Assembly (NCBI GenBank): GCA_032716605.1
Contig: CM064552.1
Coordinates: 7,447,565 to 7,511,564, forward strand
Direction of reading: 5' to 3'
From: Paralithodes platypus
Taxonomy: Eukaryota > Arthropoda > Malacostraca > Decapoda > Lithodidae
Length of the DNA stretch: 64,000 nucleotides
Shown here: piece by piece, positions 53,215 through 63,914 of the stretch
Layout of the letters: each line of letters opens with the position of its first letter
How positions within the stretch are numbered: the first letter of the stretch is position 1
Translations under genes and position numbers: made by a program
The notes under the pieces: model-generated
Database searches by the model: none
The model's input: the letters and a program-made list of their open reading frames with translations, nothing else
What the model was told of the DNA's origin: nothing

Positions 53215-53275
53215 ATATGGATGAGGGAGACAAAAGGCAGAGCTGCTGTCTCTACCTGCACGTACAAAGGATGGT
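53215..53275 (-). mobile_element. Non-LTR 3'-end fragment
   Basis: GAGGGAGACAAAAGGCAGAG, CTGCTG: the - strand CTCTGCCTTTTGTCTCCCTC that closes the relics at 47593-48185 and 63129-63800. Confidence 0.55.
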
Positions 53276-53328
53276 TAGGGCAGACGGAGAGGTACAGTAA
53301 TGCGCTAACTGTACAACAAGGTAACCAT

Positions 53329-53536
53329 TTAAGGGGGTAGTGGTTAGTTTTTGGTCTACTTACATATTTATCAATTTAGTTTTTAGTTTCCTCGCTAGAC
53401 CTCCATGAAGTTTAATATGACATCTAGACCCAATTTCAAGATAAATGTGAACATTTTTCGGTAGAAATTCGGCCGGTTCCTCCTAAAATTACAGGCTCGC
53501 TATCGCTCGCCAGGAAAAATATTCGACACCTCAATG

Positions 53537-53577
<41 letters not shown>

Positions 53578-53678
53578 AAATCACCAAATTAATGGAGCAA
53601 ACGTCTTAAAATCTCAGAGCTATTAGGGATAAACATGAGGGAGAAAGTGGTCCAGAGAACCGGCCCATCCCCCCTTAA
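53329..53678 (-). mobile_element. MITE family A2 with A-run
   Basis: TTAAGGGGGTAGTGGTTAGT to ACCGGCCCATCCCCCCTTAA; about 33 A at 53541-53571 replace a family segment. Confidence 0.83.
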
Positions 53679-53790
53679 GCGGTGGCTCGCCTTGTACACT
53701 GCTGCTTGCTTGGTGCTTGGGAAGACTATTATACAGTAAGGTCACTCGGAGGTCAAGTTGTACGAGGTGATTGGCTTAGCCCCATTGGTT

Positions 53791-54162
53791 TTAAGGAGAG
53801 GCAGACCGTTTTTCTGGACCCCCTCCTCCCTAATGCTTAGCCCCACTAGTTTAAAGATTAAAAGACGTTCGGCCCATTAGTTTGGCGATTTTAACACCTT
53901 TCGCCCCATTTCGTTGTCAATTTTAAGACCTTCCGTGCCATTTAGGTGTCGATTTTTTCCTGGCGAGCGATAGCGAGCCTGCAATTTTAAGAGGAACCGG
54001 CCTTCGGCCGGTAAATTTTTCTACCGAAAAATTTACAAATTTATCTTGAAGGGGGGTCTAGGGGGTGTTTTTTCTAAGCTTGATGGAGGTCTAGGGAAGA
54101 AACTAAAAAAATATATGAACAAATGAATTAGTAGACCAAACAAACGGCCAGTCTCCCCTTAA
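53791..54162 (+). mobile_element. MITE family A2, full copy
   Basis: TTAAGGAGAGGCAGACCGTT to AACGGCCAGTCTCCCCTTAA. Confidence 0.9.
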
Positions 54163-54238
54163 TAGGCTGCACGTTAGAGGAATTATAAGTAGTGTAGTGA
54201 GTTATTGATGAGTACAGGAAGAGAAACGAAGATAGGTA

Positions 54239-54477
54239 GTGTGTGTGTGTGTGTGTGTGTGTGTGTTAAGAATAGGTGTGTTTGTGTGTGAAGGATAGGT
54301 GTGTATGTGTTAAGAATAGGTGTGTTTGTGTGTGTGAAGATTATATTGTATGTGTGTGTGTGTGTGTGTGTGTGAAGGATAGGTGTGTAACTGTGTATGT
54401 GTTAAGAATAGGTGTGTGTGTGAAGATTAGATTGTATGTGTGTGTGTGTGTGAAGGTTAGGTGTGCTTGTGTGTGTT
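54239..54477. repeat. (GT)n-rich degenerate array
   Basis: TGTGTG blocks separated by GAAGGATAGG, TTAAGAATAGG and GAAGATTA spacers. Confidence 0.92.
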
Positions 54478-54693
54478 CTAACCTATTCAGTACCAGTGCC
54501 GTCCTTTAAAAGTTGATTTGGTTACTATTAGATGATTTTATTCGGTTTATAAAAGAACTCCAGCAATTTACAGGCTTCGAACTATGTCAATTATCCTTTT
54601 TATTACCCCTGATCCTTCTTAAACTGCACATAATCGTTTAAACATAGCTAGATATTAAATATAATAAGACGCCACCGGTACAGAAAGAGTTAA
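54478..54693. mobile_element. MITE family C
   Basis: CTAACCTATTCAGTACCAGT to CGCCACCGGTACAGAAAGAG plus TTAA. Confidence 0.82.
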
Positions 54694-54699
54694 CAAGCT

Positions 54700-55996
54700 A
54701 TGATAAAACACAAGTCAAACATGGGTCCTTTGCAGATAATGTGTCACCGATGTCAAGCTTTGGTAGGATCAATTATCACGTTAGGGCCCGGCAATAGGAT
54801 ACCACCCAAATGCCAGTACATCTATGCTAATTGTTACACCGGAATATTATGCCAATGCCGTAGAAATTATTCAGAACAGTGAATTGGTAGTAACAAAAGA
54901 TGGACAACATCTCCTTTGGGCAGTGATCAGCACAGAAGATCTCATAAAGCAATACGTAGTGGAAAGAGTCACGACGTGGATAAACGATATATTATAACTG
55001 GCCAATATAGCAAAACCGGATCAACAGGCAGCTTACCCGGCTTTCACACATGAGGTCAAACTGCGATGGATCTTCTGGATGAGTAACGTTCTGAATGTGA
55101 GTCCACTACTTCAACTGCTAGAAGATTCCATCAGAGATAATATCATCCCAGCATGGGTAACATCCCTCAACCCAAATTTAGCCGAGAGGGAGTTGCTCGC
55201 ATTTTCTTCAAGGTTGGTCATCAATCCCGTGAAGAGAGCACCAAATGAACACGATAACTCGGTCAAGATAACAAGGCCTCTCACTGAAAGCATTTTAGCA
55301 CAAGATTCTGAAAGTGAAGCAGACTTGACAGAAATTTACAACATCAGTCATCAGAGAGGCATAATTCACAGAAAAACGACCTGGTCCAACTAATGGAACA
55401 CCTTTCACCGAGTCTATCAAGAACAATCCAGATAGCACAAGTAATGGGCGCTTCAACTTGGCTGACAATATTACCAATCAAAGAAAAAGGTTTCAACCTC
55501 AACAAACAAGAATTAATTGATGCCATTGCACTGAGGTATGGTTGGACGATTGAATGACTGCATATGTGGAGTTAACAATGATGCAGAGCGCACTATGATA
55601 TATAAGTAGGGATGATTCATTAGCATCAGGCATGATGAAGTGAGAGACTTAACGTCGAACATGCTAAGGGAGATCTGTAATGACGTAGTGTGTTAACCAA
55701 CAATCATCACCGTAACTGGTGAGATCTTGCAGCACAGGATGGCAAACACATCGAATGAAGCATAGGTGGATGTTAGTGCATGATGCTTTTGAACCGAAGG
55801 ACAGCGTGTGTTGTTTAACATAAGAATATTCGACCCAACGGCCGCTAGATACAGCGAGCTGTCTCTGGAGACTGCATACAAGAGGAACGATAAAGAAAAG
55901 GTCGGGGCATATGGGGAAAGGATCCAAAAGATTCAAAGAGGCAACTTTACCCCACTTGTCTTCACCACATCTAGAAGGATGAGACCCAAGGCGAAG

Positions 55997-55998
<2 letters not shown>
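54700..55998 (+). pseudogene. Relic of a retroelement C-terminal region, cut by a LINE
   Basis: In three frames the DNA spells TKDGQHLLWAVISTEDLIKQ, AAYPAFTHEVKLRWIFWMSN, PLLQLLEDSIRDNIIPAWVT, AERELLAFSSRL, QIAQVMGASTWLTILPIKEK, NLNKQEFIDAIALRYGWTIE, CGVNNDAE, RHDEVRDLTSNMLREICNDV, LFNIRIFDPTAARYSELSLE, AYKRNDKEKVGAYGERIQKI, GNFTPLVFTTSRRM. I recognise this order from memory as the post-RT C-terminal region of retroelement proteins found in corals and other marine invertebrates; its function is unknown. It is full of stops and stops itself at the T-run 55999, where another retrotransposon is inserted. Confidence 0.65.
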
Positions 55999-56027
<29 letters not shown>

Positions 56028-58215
56028 ACAATGAACGGAGGAAGGAAAAACACAGATAAAACAAATAGGTCCATGTGCCTAAAGGCATCCTCCATTCATA
56101 AAATGTTTGTAACAACTGGATTTAAACATTTGTAGATTGTAAGTTTGTGGAAAGCAATTCGAGGGAAGTGAATTCCAAAGAGTAGTAGCTCTCGGGATAA
56201 ATGAATTCTGATAAGCAGAAGTTCTGCATTGTGGAGGAGAAAGTGTAAATTCATGGGCGCTCTCAGCTGCCCTAGTTCTACGGGGAAAGATGTGGAGAGG
56301 CGGCACAATTGAAGCAAGTTCCTCGGAACAATTGCTGTGAAAATATCTGTAGAATAATGCAAGGGATGCAACGTTTCTTCGTATGGATAATGTAGGAAGG
56401 TCCTGTGTGATTGCAGGGTTATTGATTAATCTAATAGCTTTATTTTGAATTTTGTCCAACTGCCTCAATGCAACCACTCCACTTCCACTCCACAGAGGTG
56501 AACAGTAATCCATCTGAGAACGCACATGACTTTTATATATTACGGCCAACTGCTCGTCAGTGAAGAATTCTCGAACTCTGTACAGGAGTCCCAGTTTTTT
56601 AGAGGCATTCTTAGCAATGCTTCTAACATAATGTGTCCAGCTCAAGTTAGTAGTTAATGTTACACCGAGAATGTCAATACTAGGGGAATATGAAATATTT
56701 ACATCATTACAAAATATATGGGAGTCAGTGAGATTCTGTCGGTTAGAAAATTGAATGTACTTGGTTTTCTGTGCATTAAAGGAAACTAGATTCTTTTGTC
56801 CCCATTCATTAATTCTAGAAAGGTCCTGGTTCAGAGAAATTGCAGTGTTTATTTTTGAATTTATAAGATCGGGTTGGGTGAAAGAATTGGTAAATGTGAA
56901 GGAACTGTGGAGTGTTGAGTCATCTGCGTAGGAATGTATTGGATTATGAGTGGTAGATATGAGATCATTGATATGAATGAGGAACAGAGTTGGGGCCAAA
57001 ACTGATCCCTGGGGAACACCAGCATTTAATGAGTGAAATTGAGAATAAAGGCCATCTACCATTACACGTATTTTTCTGTTATGAAAAGAAGAAATTAGTG
57101 GAACTAATGATGCAAGGCCGTAGTGTGACATCTTCGACAATAAGGATTGATGCCAGACTCTATCAAATGCCTTTGATATATCCAGTGCTATTGTATGTGT
57201 TTCACCATGTTGGTCTGTAGCTTGGTTGATTTGATGCGTAATAAGGCAAAGAATGTCTGCAGTTGATCGACATCGTCTAAAACCATATTGCCTATCACTG
57301 ATTAATTTATTATTCTCAAGATGCTTAATTATGTGATTATTTAATATAATTTCAAAGACTTTACCAAGAGTGGAAGTTATAGCTATTGGTCTGTAGTTTG
57401 ATGGATCTGAAGAGGCACCTTTTTTAGGAACTGGATGGATGTTTGCTTCTTTCCAGGGTACTGGGAAGCATGAGGTATGAGTACACAGACGGAAAAAATT
57501 TGCCAATACAGGAGCGAGCACCAAGGAGCAATTCTTAAGTACTATTGGAGGAATTTCATCTGGACCAGGAGCCTTATCTACTGAGAGATTCTGCAAAATA
57601 GTTTTGACATGTCTGGTGTGGATCTTAAGTGAGGGAATTTCAGGCGAATTAAAATTAAGTACAGGGACATCTTGATTTATTTCATCTAAGGTTGAGTTGG
57701 TGGAGAAAATATCCGCAAGAAGGTTAGCTTTACCTCGTGGGTCACTTACAAGATTGCCAGTCGGAGATTTTAATGGTGGAATGGATGAAGCAGTTGTGAA
57801 GTTGGATTTGAATGAGTTAAGAGTAGACCAAAATATTTTGTTATCATTTGGATTATTTAGAAGTTTATTTGCCTGCTTGTGGAGAAAGTTTGATTAGTTA
57901 GGTTTAATACAGTTTTGGCATGATTTCTGATGTTTCTAAAGTAATTAAAGGCTTCATGTGTTTTTGATCTTGTGTATGCATTGTAGGCTATTGCTTTTTG
58001 TTCAGTTACTCTAGCACAATTATGGTCAAACCATTTAGGTGAATTAGATCTTTTACTGTACTTTTGATGAGGAATAAAAGTTTCCATTCCAATTTTTACA
58101 AAATCTTGTATGTGGCTCAAGGTGGAGTGTGCATCATTAGAAAAGAAAGAGGTCCAGGGAATATCAATAAAGAAACCCTGAAGACCTTCCCTATCGTAAT
58201 GCCATTTAGTCACCA
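55999..58215 (-). mobile_element. Poly-A-tailed CR1/Jockey-like retrotransposon, 5'-truncated
   Basis: The 24-nt T-run at 55999-56022 is the poly-A tail on the - strand. RT is complete, endonuclease is absent. The 5' border is uncertain, between 58215 and 58440. Confidence 0.8.
56079..58215 (-). pseudogene. RT polyprotein of the poly-A-tailed element
   Basis: Linker first: WHYDREGLQGFF, PWTSFFSNDA, IGMETFIPHQKYS, SPKWFDHNCARV. A disrupted stretch 57860-57600 follows, then 505 open residues: DKAPGPDEIPPIVLKN, ANIHPVPKKGASSDPSNYRP, GFRRCRSTADILCLITH, TIALDISKAFDRVWHQSLLS (motif A), NAGVPQGSVLAPTLFLIHIN (motif B), IHSYADDSTLHSSF (motif C intact), ILGVTLTTNLSW, DYCSPLWSG, RRNVASLALFYRYFHSNCSE, TTLWNSLPSNCFPQTYNLQM, stop at 56079. 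The polymerase could be active; the element is not, lacking the endonuclease. Confidence 0.85.
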
Positions 58216-58439
58216 AAACAGGTTCAGATTTCTATTCTAGTCTAGACCATTGCAGAGAATAAATAACAGCCTAGGAATCAAGTAGTGGCCTGGATGAGGT
58301 GTTGCCTGTTTTTCTTGTTATTCAAGTCAGCACAGTTATGTCTAAGGGTAACTTGACTATCTGCACTAAAACCAATGACAATAGCAGACATGGGCAGTGA
58401 CAAACAATCACATCAGGATGCGACTAGACTGAGGTTGCA

Positions 58440-58707
58440 TAGTAGAGTCTAGGATTTGTTTTCTTCTATATTCCAACTACTCCCTCTCGGGCATAGGCTG
58501 AGAGCCTGTACATTCCACCGCTCAACACGGTGAAGCCCGTGAGGTCTTGTTCCAGTCTGGGGAGTGAGACATGTGAAGCATCCATCATGTCTCGAAGCAG
58601 CTCCATCTCTGAAGCGGCTGGTTGCTTCGCTCAAGTGCTTCACCGTCTCACCCTCCAGACTCAGACCCTCACTCTCAGAACGCCACCTATTGAGCAGTGA
58701 ACTCACT
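58440..58707 (-). mobile_element. Interspersed repeat H, copy 1
   Basis: On the - strand AGTTCACTGCTCAATAGGTG, GCGTTCTGAGAGTGAGGGTC to GAGGGAGTAGTTGGAATATA, then GAAGAAAA. Over 240 bp it is almost identical to 63314-63553. A frame without stops (RWRSESEGLSLEGETVKHLS) is open in both, yet no known domain is seen. Confidence 0.75.
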
Positions 58708-58731
58708 AGGCATTGTCCCCCTGTAACATAT

Positions 58732-58945
58732 TTTGAATATGGGAATATTCATACAGTGTTATTTAATCAGGGAACAATGAGGGTATTTGTTTGGCATTTC
58801 GGTGGGCTTTGTGGTATTGCACTGATACTAGGTACAGCACAAATTCAATCCCAATAATATCTTCCCATTGACATATCGGGATTTGAACCCGGGTCCATTG
58901 GATTACCAATCCAGTGGCATGACCACTCCACCACACCTCCCTACC
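58732..58945 (-). mobile_element. tRNA-derived SINE, second copy
   Basis: On the - strand GGTGTGGTGGAGTGGTCATG, AATCCAATGGACCCGGGTTC, AAATCCCGATATGTCAATGG, body to CATATTCAAAATATG. The B box is better kept than in 38236-38457. Confidence 0.85.
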
Positions 58946-59589
58946 TAGTATCTTATATTTGTAACGGAGACTGAAAAAATAGAGGAGAAGGATGGCTGGG
59001 GGTCTCAGTTACTGACGTGATTGGAACCATTGTAACTTGTATGATGAAAAGCATACTATCCTGATTCTAACTGAAAATTTAATGGTGGTAAATTCTGGTT
59101 ACATATTCTGTTTATTGGACATATGGCGATCACAGCACTATGATAGTTCATCACGGAGGTCCCATAGTAGTAAAAAATAAAGTAGTAGTAGTTTCAGTAA
59201 TTGTAGTAGTTGTATTATGTTTGTATAAGCTACTTAAGATCTAACAGGCACAACTAAAATCAAAAGTGAGCTGTGACGCATCTCTCTCTCTCTCTCTCTC
59301 TCTCTCTACCTGTTTTTCTTCTTATTTTTCCCAATGTATCTCCTTACAGAATTACAGCCTTCACTGACTCAGACATGCGATGAACCGTAGCTATTCCAAG
59401 GTTTTTTTGTCGTTTGTCTGGTCCTGCCGTCTTTCTGTCTGTCCATGACTCATTCAAGCATTCAAGGTTCGAATCATGGCTGGGAGATAACATTTCTATA
59501 TACAGTATATGCATGTGTATGTGTGTGAATGAAAACATGCAGTTTATATGAAACACACACACACACACACACACACATCTGTGTGTGTG
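58946..59589. other. Intergenic with microsatellites
   Basis: (TC)n at 59282-59308 and (CA)n/(GT)n at 59552-59592. No coding signal. Confidence 0.6.
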
Positions 59590-59654
59590 TGTAAAATCGT
59601 CTAAATGCTGCTGAAATAATAACAAAAACACGTCAACGGTACAGAAGGGGTTAA
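59590..59654. mobile_element. Family C right half
   Basis: AAAATCGTCTAAATGCTGCT, ACGTCAACGGTACAGAAGGG, GTTAA; the left half is replaced by a microsatellite. Confidence 0.7.
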
Positions 59655-59935
59655 TATATTGTATTGGTTTTTGTCTTTAGTTTTCACACTCGATTTCCAT
59701 TAATCTTAAAATACAGTAATATCCCCAAGACCCCCATTTCGAGTTACATTTCTTGCATTTTTCGGTAGGCCGGTCCCTTCTAAATTGCAGGCTTGCTATC
59801 GCTCGACACGTAAATGGCACGAAAGGTCTTATATTCACAAAGCTAATGGGTAAAGGTCTTAAAACCCCAAAACTAATGAGGCTAAACATGAGGGAGAAGG
59901 GGGTCCAGAAAACCCCTCCAGTTAAACAGCTACTA
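59655..59935 (-). mobile_element. Family A2, shortened
   Basis: TTTTTGTCTTTAGTTTTCAC to GAGGGAGAAGGGGGTCCAGA, CCCCTCCAGTTAA; the paired hairpins are deleted to TTTTCGGTAGGCCGGT. Confidence 0.68.
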
Positions 59936-60147
59936 TAGTCTATTAGCTGTAAGTAGGTGATAAATCATGACCTCTAACCTCTGTAACTCAAACATGACTG
60001 GAGTAATCGAGTTAATATTGCTACCATTTGGGAAGAGTCAGTCAAGGAATAGATGTGGAATTTTACAGCCAATTTGCTCTAGTCCTTTTTGAGTTACAGA
60101 TGATAGAGTTCATGATTTATCGCCTACTTACAGCGAATAGACTCTAG
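59933..60147. mobile_element. Fold-back family D, full copy
   Basis: CTATAGTCTATTAGCTGTAA to CTTACAGCGAATAGACTCTA. Confidence 0.8.
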
Positions 60148-60275
60148 ACCTTCATCGCCAGCCCTCGCCACGCCTCTTTTAATTACAGGCGAGATAAGCC
60201 ACCAACACGGCATACACTGTAACGTATAGGGGGTCATAAAAAAGGCCATTAAAGTGTCCATCATAATCCAACCCT

Positions 60276-60478
60276 TTAACCCTTTGAGTACCAGCGACGT
60301 GTGCTATATTTGGACGATCTTATACTGTACAGCTTCGAAAGGATCTGTGGTAGTTAAAAGGGTTGGTTGAGATAGTCTGCAGCCTTATAATGTGTAGACG
60401 TCTTACCTAAGCTGAATATAATCGTCTAATAGTTGTCAAACGTAATGGAAAAGACGTCAGCGGTAATGAACGGGTTAA
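60276..60478. mobile_element. MITE family C, full copy
   Basis: TTAACCCTTTGAGTACCAGC to GACGTCAGCGGTAATGAACG, GGTTAA. Confidence 0.85.
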
Positions 60479-60609
60479 AGGTACATGGGTGGTAATACAT
60501 AAATCTCAACTAAAAGGATAGCAAATTAAATCACCCTCAATGTACCCAAAGATCTCGTATATCTTGTGTATGCCCTTTGAATTCCCTAGACAATGAAGCC
60601 ACACCTCAT

Positions 60610-60991
60610 TTAAGGGAACCCACCTCACTTTTTGGGGGTTTTATCTTTCTCTCCCTCTCTCTTTGGCTTGTATCCATTCGGGCCAATTCAGCCTACTGTT
60701 TTAAGACGTTTTCCCCCAAACAGATGTCAATATTTTACTCGCGAGCGGTAGCGAGCCAGCATTTATATATTTTTGTTTTGACAGCAAGCTAAATTTGTAC
60801 ATTTTTCGATAGAAAAATTTCTCCGGCGAAGCCGGATTTCTCCATACAATGCTGGCTCGCTATCGCTCGCCAGGAAGAAATCGACACCTGGATGGGGATA
60901 AACGTCGTAAAACAGTTGGCTGAATGGGGCCGAATGGATACAAGCCAGGGAAAGAGAGAAAAGGAGAAAAAAAACCGGTGACCCCCCTTAA
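60610..60991 (-). mobile_element. Fold-back MITE family B, full copy
   Basis: TTAAGGGAACCCACCTCACT to CCGGTGACCCCCCTTAA; core CTCCGGCGAAGCCGG. Confidence 0.9.
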
Positions 60992-61100
60992 TTACAGGCG
61001 AGTTGAACCACCCACCACCACACCATACATCAGCTATACCCACAAATCAATTTCCCACCCCGCCCACACCACGCCCATGATACATAATATAACATCACCT

Positions 61101-61149
61101 TACCTCTCTCTCTCTCTCTCTCTCCATGATACATAATATAACATCACCT

Positions 61150-61206
<57 letters not shown>

Positions 61207-61258
61207 TTATCTATCTCTATCTATCTATCTATCTATCTTTCTCTCTCTAGCTATCTCT

Positions 61259-61332
<74 letters not shown>
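61101..61332. repeat. (CT)n/(TCTA)n microsatellite block
   Basis: Two CT blocks around a CTAT-rich middle; CCATGATACATAATATAACA is duplicated at 61074 and 61123. Confidence 0.96.
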
Positions 61333-61333
<1 letters not shown>

Positions 61334-61339
61334 GCTTCT

Positions 61340-62072
61340 TCCACGCCCTACATTCATAGGGTTGCGTCAGTGGGTTTGTATTCATGTCCTGTTGAGGTAG
61401 AAAAGGCCCCTACATTCATTGGGTTGCGTCAGTGGGTTTTTATTCATGTTCTGTTGAGGTAGAAAAGACCCCTACATTCATTGGGTTGCGTCAGTGGGTT
61501 TTTATTCATGTTCTGTTGAGGTAGAAAAGACCCCTACATTCATTGGGTTGCGTCAGTGGGTTTTTATTCATGTTCTGTTGAGGTAAAAGACCCCTACTTC
61601 ATGGTTGCGTCAGTGGGTTTTTATTCATGTTCTGTTGAGGTAGAAAAGACCCCTACATTCATTGGGTTGCGTCAGTGGGTTTTTATTCATGTTCTGTTAG
61701 AAAAGACCCCTACATTCATTGGGTTGCGTCAGTGGGTTTTTATTCATGTTCTGTTGAGGTAGAAAAGACCCCTACATTCATTGGGTTGCGTCAGTGGGTT
61801 TTTATTCATGTTCTGTTGAGGTAGAAAAGACCCCTACATTCATTGGGTTGCGTCAGTGGGTTTGTATTCATGTCCTGTTGAGGTAGAAAAGCCCCCTTCA
61901 TTCATTGGGTTGCGTCAGTGGGTTTTTATTCATGCCCTGTTGAGGTAGAAAAGCCCCCTTCATTCATTGGGTTGCGTCAGTGGGTTTTTATTAATGTCCT
62001 GTTGGGGTAGAAAAAAACCCTTCATTCATTGGGTACCGTCACTGGGTTTTCATTCATGTTCTGTTGAGGTAG
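61340..62072. repeat. 62-bp minisatellite, about 12 copies
   Basis: Unit CCCCTACATTCATTGGGTTG, CGTCAGTGGGTTTTTATTCA, TGTTCTGTTGAGGTAGAAAA, GA. Internal copies are almost identical; edges diverge. Short deletions at 61585 and 61697. Confidence 0.97.
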
Positions 62073-62099
62073 AAGAATGTGTCGTTTACAATCACGCGC

Positions 62100-62334
62100 T
62101 TAACCTTTTCACGCATTTATGACGCAGAGGTTGCCAGATTAGCAATAAGAAATAGAGTTCTCTCACTCTTATAATTACCTCTCCAAAATTAGTTTTCTGC
62201 CCACAGCTAACTCAAAGACAACTGCAGAGGTTGAAGTAACTAAACTAAAGGTTTCGAAATACCCCTGATTGTAACAAAGGCTTTAAAGTATCCCCAATAG
62301 GCTCAAAATCGCGTCATATGTCGGAGAGGGTTAA
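62100..62334. mobile_element. Diverged C'-like TTAA element
   Basis: TTAACCTTTTCACGCATTTATGA is matched at the other end by TCATATGTCGGAGAGGGTTAA. Inside is unlike C or C'. Confidence 0.55.
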
Positions 62335-62645
62335 CCCATTATGTACCAATGACATCCCTTTCATTACATTCTAGCGACTATTAGACTGTTCGATTCAGCT
62401 TAGGAAGGACGTATACCCACTAAAAGGCTACTTCCTACTATCTATATGTACTTTATTATTCTGTGGGGGCGCTCGGTTATGACCTTGGCCTTGCTCGGGG
62501 CCTTGGGGCTGTTCGGCCAGGCAGCTTGGGGAACAACAACAACAACAACTTTATTAGCTACCATTCATCTTTCCTAAGCTTCATAAAATCGTCTCAATAT
62601 TGCTGAAGTCAAATAGAAATACGTCACCGGTACAGAAAGGGTTAA
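62331..62645. mobile_element. MITE family C with an inserted stretch
   Basis: TTAACCCATTATGTACCAAT to CGTCACCGGTACAGAAAGGG plus TTAA. About 100 bp containing GGGGGCGCTCGGTTATGACC and (AAC)n separate the halves. Confidence 0.75.
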
Positions 62646-62682
62646 TAGTTGGTCTGACACTTTGTTGACATTGCGAAAGATA

Positions 62683-62816
62683 TTAAGGCTTATTAGTTAT
62701 TATTAGTTATTATTAGTTAGTATTAGTTATTATTAGTTATTATTAGTTATTATTAGTTATTATTAAGGCTTATTAGTTATTATTAGTTATTATTAGTTAT
62801 TATTAGTTATTATATT
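62683..62816. repeat. TTATTAG-type tandem repeat
   Basis: TTATTAGTTA units with AAGGCTTATTAG recurring after about 80 bp. Confidence 0.93.
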
Positions 62817-62849
62817 ATATTAATGCTTGATTTTTGTTCTATATATTTA

Positions 62850-63127
62850 TTTATTTATTTATGTTTGAGTTTCCTCGTTATACCTCCATCAAGCTTATAA
62901 AAACACCCCCTAGACCCCCTTTCAAGATAAATTTGTACATTTTTCGGTAGGCCGGTTTTTTCTAAAATTACAGGCTCGCTATCGCTCGCCTGGAAAAAAT
63001 CGACACCTAAAGGGCACGAAAGGTCTTAGTATTGACAACTTAATGAGGCGAAAGGTCTCAAAATCGCCAAACTAACGGAATGAACGTCTTAAAATCTCAA
63101 AAACTAAAAACTAATATGCTAAACATG
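62850..63127 (-). mobile_element. Family A2, truncated at both ends
   Basis: TTTGAGTTTCCTCGTTATAC to ATATGCTAAACATGA; fused to the LINE relic at 63129. Confidence 0.75.
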
Positions 63128-63298
63128 ACTCACCTCCTACTTCGCTATTCTACCGCTATTACAACAATCAGTGTTCTACAGAGCTCTCTCGGTGAATACC
63201 CCCTCCCTTACGGCGAGTAGGTGGCACCCACATTTCAACACAATCCCACCCCTATTTTGGCCAACCTAAGAATTAACAAATTATGTCTTTCTTCTACT

Positions 63299-63553
63299 TT
63301 TTTTTTTTTTTTTTTTCTATATTCCAACTACTCCCTCTCGGGCATAGGCTGAGAGCCTGTACATTCCACCGCTTAACACGGTGAAGCCCGTGAGGTCTTG
63401 TTCCAGTCTGGGGAGTGAGACATGTGAAGCATCCATCATGGCTCGAAGCAGCTCCATCTCTGAAGCGGCTGGTTGCTTCGCTCAAGTGCTTCACCGTCTC
63501 ACCCTCCAGACTCAGACCCTCACTCTCAGAACGCCACCTATTGAGCAGTGAAC
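63299..63553 (-). mobile_element. Interspersed repeat H, copy 2, with poly-A
   Basis: A T-run (63299-63317) followed by the 240-bp unit. On the - strand this is the unit followed by poly-A, so it looks retroposed. Confidence 0.78.
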
Positions 63554-63554
63554 T

Positions 63555-63612
63555 GCTCACGTAAGATAACACGTAACACGTAACGTAACACGTAACACAC
63601 TTAACACGTAAG
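63555..63612. repeat. Short GTAACAC repeat
   Basis: ACGTAACACGTAACGTAACA and similar, about seven units, at the edge of repeat H. Confidence 0.85.
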
Positions 63613-63829
63613 ATATGGAATTCTTTCCCTCAATCAATCTTTCTTTCATCCTATGACCTAGACTGCTTTAAATTTTGTGTCTCCAGGCATTTTGAATCTA
63701 ACGGTCCTTGAATTCGTCTCACTTTCACGCTTTTGGCTTTGGGGGAGACACTCGTTACAGGCAGCTCTGCCTTTTTGTCTCCTTCATGCACATAAAAAAT
63801 ATAGACAGGATTTTCCATTTTGACTTACA

Positions 63830-63914
63830 CAGGTTGCTTACAATCTAAATACAGTCTTCTAATATTAAACAAATCAAACCGAAAGAATGAGTCCTGGTTT
63901 ACAGAAAGGGTTAA
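63830..63914. mobile_element. Family C right half
   Basis: GTCTTCTAATATTAAAC, TGAGTCCTGGTTTACAGAAA, GGGTTAA. Confidence 0.55.

Larger units (their letters stand above)
63129..63800 (+). pseudogene. Non-LTR 3' relic split by repeat H
   Basis: SLFYRYYNNQCSTELSR, IPPPLRRVGGTHISTQSHPY, then after the insertion WNSFPQSIFLSSYDLDCFKF, CVSRHFESNGP and a stop. Same family as 47593-48185. After the stop comes GACACTCGTTACAGGCAGCT, CTGCCTTTTTGTCTCC. Confidence 0.72.

Noticed and set aside
52709..53233. 174-residue ORF on the - strand
   Set aside because: It runs through the 52735-52926 hairpin and has no domain; chance frame.
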